Assembly (NCBI GenBank): GCA_018970605.1
Contig: JAGWWA010000014.1
Location: forward strand, 1 to 36,505
Length of the DNA: 36,505 bases
Origin: Planctomycetota bacterium
GTDB taxonomy: Bacteria; Planctomycetota; Planctomycetia; Pirellulales; UBA1268
Direction of reading: 5' to 3'
The position numbers were made by a program, and so were the translations under genes. Shown here piece by piece: positions 29,631 to 36,505 of the stretch. Below the pieces are notes generated by a model. The model ran no database searches and was not told the DNA's origin. It saw only the letters and a program-made list of their open reading frames with translations. The number at the start of each line of letters is the position of its first letter. Position 1 is the stretch's first letter.

Positions 29631-32015
29631 GTGCCAGCGTCATCTTTCGACTCTCTGAACGAGTCCCAGCGACGTGCTGCAAGCCACGTCGAGGGCCCGC
29701 TGCTGGTGCTAGCAGGCCCTGGCAGCGGCAAGACCCGAGTGGTGACGCACCGCATCGCCCATCTGATCGCGGAGGGCGTGCCCCCCGAACGGATCGTGGC
29801 GTTGACCTTCACCAACAAGGCGGCCGATGAAATGCGGCGCCGGGTGGCCGACCTCGTGGGGCCCCAGCCGGTCGAGATGGGAACCTTTCACCGGTTTGGG
29901 GCCCGGCTGATCCGCCGCCACGCCCGGCTCGTCGGCCTGACGAGCGACTATTCGATCCTCGACCCCGATGATGCCGCCGCCACCCTCAAGCGGGCCGTGA
30001 AGTCGCTCGGCCTCGCCGCCACCCACACGCCCGTCGATCGCATCGCCGGGGTCATCTCCCGGGCGAAGAACGACCTCCTCACGCCGACCACGTTCGAGCC
30101 GCGCTGGGGAAAGCCGGCCGACGACCTGGCGCTGCGGGTCTGGCCGGTCTACCAGGAGATGCTGGTGCGGGCCAATGCCGTCGACTTCGACGACCTGCTC
30201 GTGCACGTGGCCACCTTCCTCGCGGAGAACCCCGACCTCCGCCACGAACTCGACGCCCGGCATCGGTTCATCCTCGTGGACGAGTACCAGGACACCAACG
30301 CCGTGCAGTACGCGATCCTCCGCGGGCTGTCGATCGACCATCCACACCTCGCGGTGACCGGCGACCCTGATCAGGCGATCTACGGGTGGCGGGGGGCGAG
30401 CATCCGCAACATCCTCGAGTTCGAACGGGACTATCCCGCCGCGACGGTCGTGAAGCTCGAGGACAACTACCGAAGCACGGCGAACATCCTGGGCACGGCT
30501 GACCGGCTGATCGCCCACAACTCGCGGCGGAAGCAGAAGCGACTCGTCACCGCGGCCGGGCCCGGCGCGCCGGTGCGGATCGTGCTCGACGGCTCGGGGC
30601 TCGAGGAGGCGGAGAGGATCTCCGGTGAGATTCTCGGTGCCGTCCTCGCCGGCCGCCGGTCGCCGCGGGACTTCGCCATCCTCTTTCGGGCCAACGCGCT
30701 TTCCCGCTCCTTCGAACTGGCGCTGCGGACCAGGGGCGTTCCCTATCAGCTCGTTCGCGGTCTCGAGTTCTTCAAGCGCCGGGAGATTCGCGACGTGGTC
30801 GCGTGGCTGCGACTGCTCCGCAACCCACGGGACGACGAGGCCCTGCTCCGCGTCGTCAACGTGCCGCCCCGCGGCATCGGCCGGCAGTCACTCGATCGAC
30901 TCGCGGCCTGGGCCGAGGATCATGGGGCCACGCGGCTCGATGCGGTGGCGAACGCCGCCGCCATTCCCGGGATGCCGAAGCGGGCGGCGACGGCCTTCGC
31001 CGGGTTCGCGCGGCTGGTGGCCGAACTGACGGCCGCGGCAGGCCGCGAATCGTCGGTCGCCTCGATCCTCGAGACGGTGCTCGACCGGACGGGCTACCGC
31101 ACGCTCCTCGCGGAAGAGCAGGAGGATGACGAGGAGGGGCAGGACCGCCTCTCCAACGTCGAGGAACTCGTGACAGCGGCCCGGCAGTTCGACGACACGT
31201 TCGCGACAGCCGCGGACGATCCCTCGGCCGTCGATCCACTTGGCGGCTTTCTCGAGACGACGGCCCTCGTCGCCGATGCCGACGCCTGGGACGCCTCGGC
31301 CGACCGCGTGGCCTTGATGACGCTCCATGCCGCCAAGGGTCTGGAGTTTCCGGTGGTCTACATCGTCGCCATGGAGGATGGCATCCTTCCGCACGAGCGG
31401 AGCCTCGACCGGCCAGAGCACCTCGAGGAGGAGCGGCGGCTGGTGTTCGTGGGGATCACGCGGGGCCGCGAGGAGGTCCATGCCAGTTGTGCTCGTATGC
31501 GCGACTACCGGGGCACGCGGCGGATCTCGGCGCCGAGCCTTTTTCTCACCGAGATGCAGGGATCCGAGACGGTCGTCGTGGGCACCGAAGCACCGCGGGA
31601 CGTCGATTTCGATCCCTTCGGCGCCGCCGCGGCGCGGCAGGCCGACGAGTTCGATGAGTTCGCGCAGGACGAGCCGCGGCCGCGGCTCTCGGTGGTCCGT
31701 CGCGACGGCCTGACAGTCGATCTCGAAGACTCGCAGGACGACGCCCCGCCTCCGCCACCGGCCCGCCGGCGGCGGGGCTTCGACGCGGCGATCGAGCGGG
31801 CCACCGATCTGGCGCTGCGGATGGCGGGGGAGGGCAAGCCGCGGCGCGAGTACGCGAAGGGCCAACGGGTGCGGCATGCCGAGTATGGCGAGGGCGTGAT
31901 CGCCGGCATCAGTGGCAGCGGGCCCCGCTCGATCGGCACGGTGATCTTCGACGGTCCGGCCGGAACGAGGAAGTTCATCCTCGGCCACGGAGCCCTCGAA
32001 CCCGTCGGGGAGTGA
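29631..32015 (+). CDS. UvrD/PcrA family SF1 helicase
   Basis: This 794-aa 3'-5' DNA helicase acts in repair and in clearing RNA polymerase or recombinase from DNA. Motifs in order: Q motif LNESQRRAA, I AGPGSGKT (residues 28-35), Ia ALTFTNKAA, II VDEYQDTN (about 216-223), III VTGDPDQAIYGWRGA, IV NYRST, V MTLHAAKGLEF and VI ERRLVFVGITRG, where PcrA usually has VGMTRA. The end (GQRVRHAEYGEGVIAGI) is the PcrA-type Tudor-like domain that contacts RNA polymerase. A linker of about 100 acidic/Pro-rich residues precedes it. The start is a GTG without a strong Shine-Dalgarno, so it could be slightly off. Both pcrA and uvrD names are plausible. Confidence 0.93.
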   Translation: MPASSFDSLNESQRRAASHVEGPLLVLAGPGSGKTRVVTHRIAHLIAEGVPPERIVALTFTNKAADEMRRRVADLVGPQPVEMGTFHRFGARLIRRHARLVGLTSDYSILDPDDAAATLKRAVKSLGLAATHTPVDRIAGVISRAKNDLLTPTTFEPRWGKPADDLALRVWPVYQEMLVRANAVDFDDLLVHVATFLAENPDLRHELDARHRFILVDEYQDTNAVQYAILRGLSIDHPHLAVTGDPDQAIYGWRGASIRNILEFERDYPAATVVKLEDNYRSTANILGTADRLIAHNSRRKQKRLVTAAGPGAPVRIVLDGSGLEEAERISGEILGAVLAGRRSPRDFAILFRANALSRSFELALRTRGVPYQLVRGLEFFKRREIRDVVAWLRLLRNPRDDEALLRVVNVPPRGIGRQSLDRLAAWAEDHGATRLDAVANAAAIPGMPKRAATAFAGFARLVAELTAAAGRESSVASILETVLDRTGYRTLLAEEQEDDEEGQDRLSNVEELVTAARQFDDTFATAADDPSAVDPLGGFLETTALVADADAWDASADRVALMTLHAAKGLEFPVVYIVAMEDGILPHERSLDRPEHLEEERRLVFVGITRGREEVHASCARMRDYRGTRRISAPSLFLTEMQGSETVVVGTEAPRDVDFDPFGAAAARQADEFDEFAQDEPRPRLSVVRRDGLTVDLEDSQDDAPPPPPARRRRGFDAAIERATDLALRMAGEGKPRREYAKGQRVRHAEYGEGVIAGISGSGPRSIGTVIFDGPAGTRKFILGHGALEPVGE

Positions 32016-32111
32016 TCCGTATCGTGGCTCGATGAAGCGACGAGTTGCCGACCCTGAGCCGGCGACGCACGTTTTTCAGACGCCATCGAGAGGGAGAGGT
32101 CGCCCCGATTC

Positions 32112-32136
32112 GCCCCACGCCTGACGGCGTTGGGCT
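32112..32136 (-). repeat. REP-like palindrome, copy C, between convergent genes
   Basis: A 10-bp stem with one mismatch around TGAC. Read on the minus strand it is GCCCAA, CGCC, loop GTCA, GGCG, TGGGG, matching copy A over 24 nt with one loop difference. It lies between the stops of the helicase and GDP-fucose synthase genes, so it could also serve as a bidirectional terminator. Confidence 0.75.
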
Positions 32137-32160
32137 TGCACGCAGTACGGCGGCTTCGGG

Positions 32161-33108
32161 TCAGGACTGGCCGTGGGCCCGCCACCACTCGACAGTGGCC
32201 TTGAGGCCGGATTCGAACTCCTGCTTCGGCGTCCAGCCGAGCAGCGACTTCGCGCGGGAGATATCGAGACCGCGGCGGGGCTGGCCGTCGGGTTTGGAGG
32301 TGTCCCAGACGACCCGGCCTCGGTAGTCGCAGGCGGCGGCGATCTTCGTGACGAGATCACGGATCGCGATCTCGATCCCGCCGCCGAGGTTGATCGGCAC
32401 CGGTTCATCCATCACCTCGGCTGCCCGCACGATCCCCTCTGCGGCGTCGTCCACGTAGAGAAACTCGCGAGTGGCCGATCCCGTTCCCCAGCAGACCACT
32501 TCCGGAGCGCCCGCCAGCCGGGCCTCCTCGCACTTGCGGATCAAGGCCGGGATCACGTGGCTCGAGGCCGGATCGAAGTTGTCGGCGGGACCGTAGAGGT
32601 TCACCGGCAGGGCGACGGCGCTGGCCAGGCCGTATTCGCGGCGGTAGCCATCGAGCATCACGAAGATCGCCTTCTTGGCGACGCCATACGGGGCGTTGGT
32701 CTCCTCCGGGTAGCCGTTCCAGAGGTCGTCTTCGCGGAACGGCACCGGGCAGTGCTTCGGGTACGCGCAGACGGTTCCCGTGTGGACGAACTTCTTCAGG
32801 CCGACGCGGCGGGCGTGCTCCACGAGGTGCAGCCCCATCGCCATGTTGGCGTAGAAGAACCGCCCGGGATGGTTCATGTTGGCCCCGATGCCCCCCACCT
32901 CCGCCGCGAGGTGGATCACCACGTCGGGTCGGGCGGTGTCGTAGAGTCTGGCCACGTCGGCCTCGACCGTGAGATCGAAGTCGCGGCGGCGGGGCACCGT
33001 GATGCTCTCCGCGGGCACGCCCCGCTCGCGGAGCACGCGGGTCACGGCCTTGCCCAGGAATCCGGCTCCGCCGGTGACGACGATCCGCTGGCTCGCGAGG
33101 TTCATCAT
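32161..33108 (-). CDS. fcl: GDP-L-fucose synthase
   Basis: The 315-aa enzyme converts GDP-4-keto-6-deoxymannose to GDP-L-fucose by epimerisation and NADPH reduction. It has a Rossmann opening VTGGAGFLG, the YxxxK pair in APYGVAKK, and the family's NLYGP and SHVIPALIRK (catalytic His). The catalytic Ser of the E. coli enzyme (S107) is Thr here (GTVCAYP); the neighbouring C109 is kept. It follows GDP-mannose dehydratase by 22 nt, so the two successive steps are co-transcribed. Two adjacent ATGs (MMNL) make the exact start ambiguous by one codon. The product supplies fucose for an exopolysaccharide. Confidence 0.92.
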   Translation of the reverse strand: MMNLASQRIVVTGGAGFLGKAVTRVLRERGVPAESITVPRRRDFDLTVEADVARLYDTARPDVVIHLAAEVGGIGANMNHPGRFFYANMAMGLHLVEHARRVGLKKFVHTGTVCAYPKHCPVPFREDDLWNGYPEETNAPYGVAKKAIFVMLDGYRREYGLASAVALPVNLYGPADNFDPASSHVIPALIRKCEEARLAGAPEVVCWGTGSATREFLYVDDAAEGIVRAAEVMDEPVPINLGGGIEIAIRDLVTKIAAACDYRGRVVWDTSKPDGQPRRGLDISRAKSLLGWTPKQEFESGLKATVEWWRAHGQS

Positions 33109-33130
33109 GGGGCGTGGTTCAGCCGGGCGC

Positions 33131-35114
<1,984 letters not shown>

Positions 35115-35177
35115 GGCGGGTCAGATTCCGGGGACGGGTTTCCAGGACATGGACGAGCGATTCCGGCAGCGGGCCGA

Positions 35178-36505
35178 TCAGGCCGGGGCCGGCGAGGCAT
35201 AGAGCCTTCGCGGAGCGGAATCGGAGACGCCGTTGACCACGGTGCCGAGCACCCGAATTCCGACTGAGCGAAGCCGGTCAACGGCGCTGTTGACTTGCGG
35301 CACACGGCTCACGTCCCGCATGGTCGCCACGATGGCGATGTCGCTGAGCTGGCCAAGCAGCAGCACATCGGCGAAGGCGAGCACCGGGCCTGCGTCGATC
35401 ACCACGTGGTCGAACGACTCCCGGAAACCCTTGATGATCGCCGCCGATTCGGGCCGGGAGAGCGCGGTGATCGCCGCGTAGTCACAGGCACCGCCGGTGA
35501 CGGCAAACAAGCCATCGATCGCGGTGGGCTGCACCGCCTCGTCGGCCACGAGCTCTCCGCGGAGCAACTCCGGCAGTCCGGCTCGGAGGTCGAGCCCGAG
35601 AGCGAGATGCACGTTGGGATGCCGCAGATCTCCGTCGAGCAGCAGGGTCCGTTTGCCGGAGCGGGCGAGGCTGGCTGCGAGCTGAGCCGCGAACGTCGTC
35701 TTGCCCTCGTGCTCGACGGCACTGGTGACGAGGATCACCTTGGGCGCCTCGCGGCCGGTCTGGCTGACCACGGCTCGGATGCCGTCAACACACTCCGCCA
35801 CGTGGCCGTCGTTGGGCCGACGCCGCGACCGCGAGATCCGCGGGACGGTGCCGATCACCCGCAGGCCGACCCGTTGCGAGACCTCTTCGGGGATGCTGAG
35901 CCGATCGCGGAGGTACTCGAAGAGCACGACGGAGCCACCGCCGAGCACGAGCCCACCGAGCGCCGCCAAGGCGGTGAGCATGGAGCGGAACAACTCGTCG
36001 CTGCCCTCTGGCACGCTCGCCTCCTCGATCAACTCCACGCGGTTTGGCATGTTGACGTCGATTTCGGTCGCGTTGAGCTGCACGCCCATCTGGTCGGTGA
36101 CCTTCATCAACTGCTCGATCTCCTGCTTCCGTGCCATGAGATCAGCGTTGGCCGCACCGAGGGCCTTCACCTCGGTCGCCACGCGGTCGAAATCCTTGGT
36201 CGTCTGCTCGAGTTGCTGCGCCAGGATCTCCCGTCGCATCCGCAGGACCACCGGGCTTTCGGCGGCGGCGCCGGTGCGACGACTCGACGAATCCATCGTC
36301 AGTTGGGCCACGATCTGGGGACGAAGGTCCTCCTTACGATCCTCGAGCCGCCTGACCATCGAGTCGCGCATCGCTTCAAGCCGCTTGACCGCCGGATCGG
36401 CGCCGCCGCGAGCGCTTCGCTCCGATTGGTAGGACATCGATTCCTCGATCGCGGCGAGCCGCTCGCGGAGCTCCGCAAACTCCGGGTCGCGGAGCAGCAT
36501 CGCGT
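35178..36505 (-). CDS. BY-kinase/Wzc-like exopolysaccharide chain-length protein (5' truncated by window)
   Basis: At least 442 aa are present and the N-terminus lies outside the window. Coiled-coil segments (about residues 1-150 of the visible part) precede a membrane span (MLTALAALGGLVLGGGSVVLF). A CpsD-type ATPase follows, with Walker A SAVEHEGKTT, Walker A' LLLDGDLRHPN and Walker B HVVIDAGPVLAFADV. This matches the C-terminal Wzz plus BY-kinase design of Wzc/EpsB-type proteins, which set chain length and drive polymer export. The usual C-terminal tyrosine cluster is missing: the tail after the kinase core has a single Tyr (RRLYASPAPA). It heads the fucose-containing exopolysaccharide locus and is 63 nt from the EpsI-like gene. 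Confidence 0.9.
   Translation of the reverse strand, partial: AMLLRDPEFAELRERLAAIEESMSYQSERSARGGADPAVKRLEAMRDSMVRRLEDRKEDLRPQIVAQLTMDSSSRRTGAAAESPVVLRMRREILAQQLEQTTKDFDRVATEVKALGAANADLMARKQEIEQLMKVTDQMGVQLNATEIDVNMPNRVELIEEASVPEGSDELFRSMLTALAALGGLVLGGGSVVLFEYLRDRLSIPEEVSQRVGLRVIGTVPRISRSRRRPNDGHVAECVDGIRAVVSQTGREAPKVILVTSAVEHEGKTTFAAQLAASLARSGKRTLLLDGDLRHPNVHLALGLDLRAGLPELLRGELVADEAVQPTAIDGLFAVTGGACDYAAITALSRPESAAIIKGFRESFDHVVIDAGPVLAFADVLLLGQLSDIAIVATMRDVSRVPQVNSAVDRLRSVGIRVLGTVVNGVSDSAPRRLYASPAPA

Overview
This GC-rich, gene-dense window most likely comes from a planctomycete, probably of the Pirellulales type. That placement is an inference from several signs: the EF-Tu and L11 variants, a Pro/Ala-rich secreted protein with YTV-like repeats, a membrane-anchored formylglycine-generating enzyme, an exosortase-associated EpsI protein next to exopolysaccharide genes, and dispersed palindromic repeats between genes. 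No rRNA, CRISPR array, phage or complete insertion sequence was seen.

Layout. At 1-51 is the 3' end of an unidentified gene. At 148-3488 (minus) purU is translationally coupled to a HerA-like ATPase with a coiled-coil tail. At 3713-4894 (plus) is a WspR-type receiver fused to a PP2C phosphatase. From 5032 to 19474 (plus) runs the core expression cluster: tRNA-Thr, -Tyr, -Gly, -Thr, tuf, tRNA-Trp, secE, nusG, rplK, rplA, rplJ, rplL, rpoB, rpoC. Its tRNA-tuf order matches E. coli thrU-tyrU-glyT-thrT-tufB. At 19658-22691 (plus) are a secreted protein of unknown function, a CHAD protein and a true copper-type formylglycine-generating enzyme; the last two share an ATGA overlap. At 23126-26158 (minus) are a PHP-containing DNA polymerase X and a proline-rich exported protein.

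From 26365 to 29464 lies the least ordinary part. A repeat-rich stretch runs into the 3' end of a P-loop ATPase gene. That gene is coupled by 4-nt overlaps to an arrestin-like protein and a DUF3592-type membrane protein, and a stand-alone RNA polymerase alpha-CTD protein sits just upstream on the same strand. Divergent from it is a UvrD/PcrA helicase (29631-32015). The window ends with a minus-strand exopolysaccharide locus: BY-kinase/Wzc-like (truncated by the window edge), EpsI-like, GDP-mannose 4,6-dehydratase and GDP-L-fucose synthase.

Three repeat families are visible. The first is a REP-like hairpin (GCCCAA-stem-GTNA-stem-TGGGG) with compensatory stem changes, at 3605, 26378, 26437 and 32112. 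The second is a ~130-bp element with 17-bp imperfect inverted ends at 22740 and 26485. The third is a CACAGGTT/AACCTGTG palindrome at 22884. The best candidates for something undescribed are the coupled DUF3592/arrestin-like/ATPase locus with its alpha-CTD neighbour, and the repeat-driven remodelling of the ATPase C-terminus.
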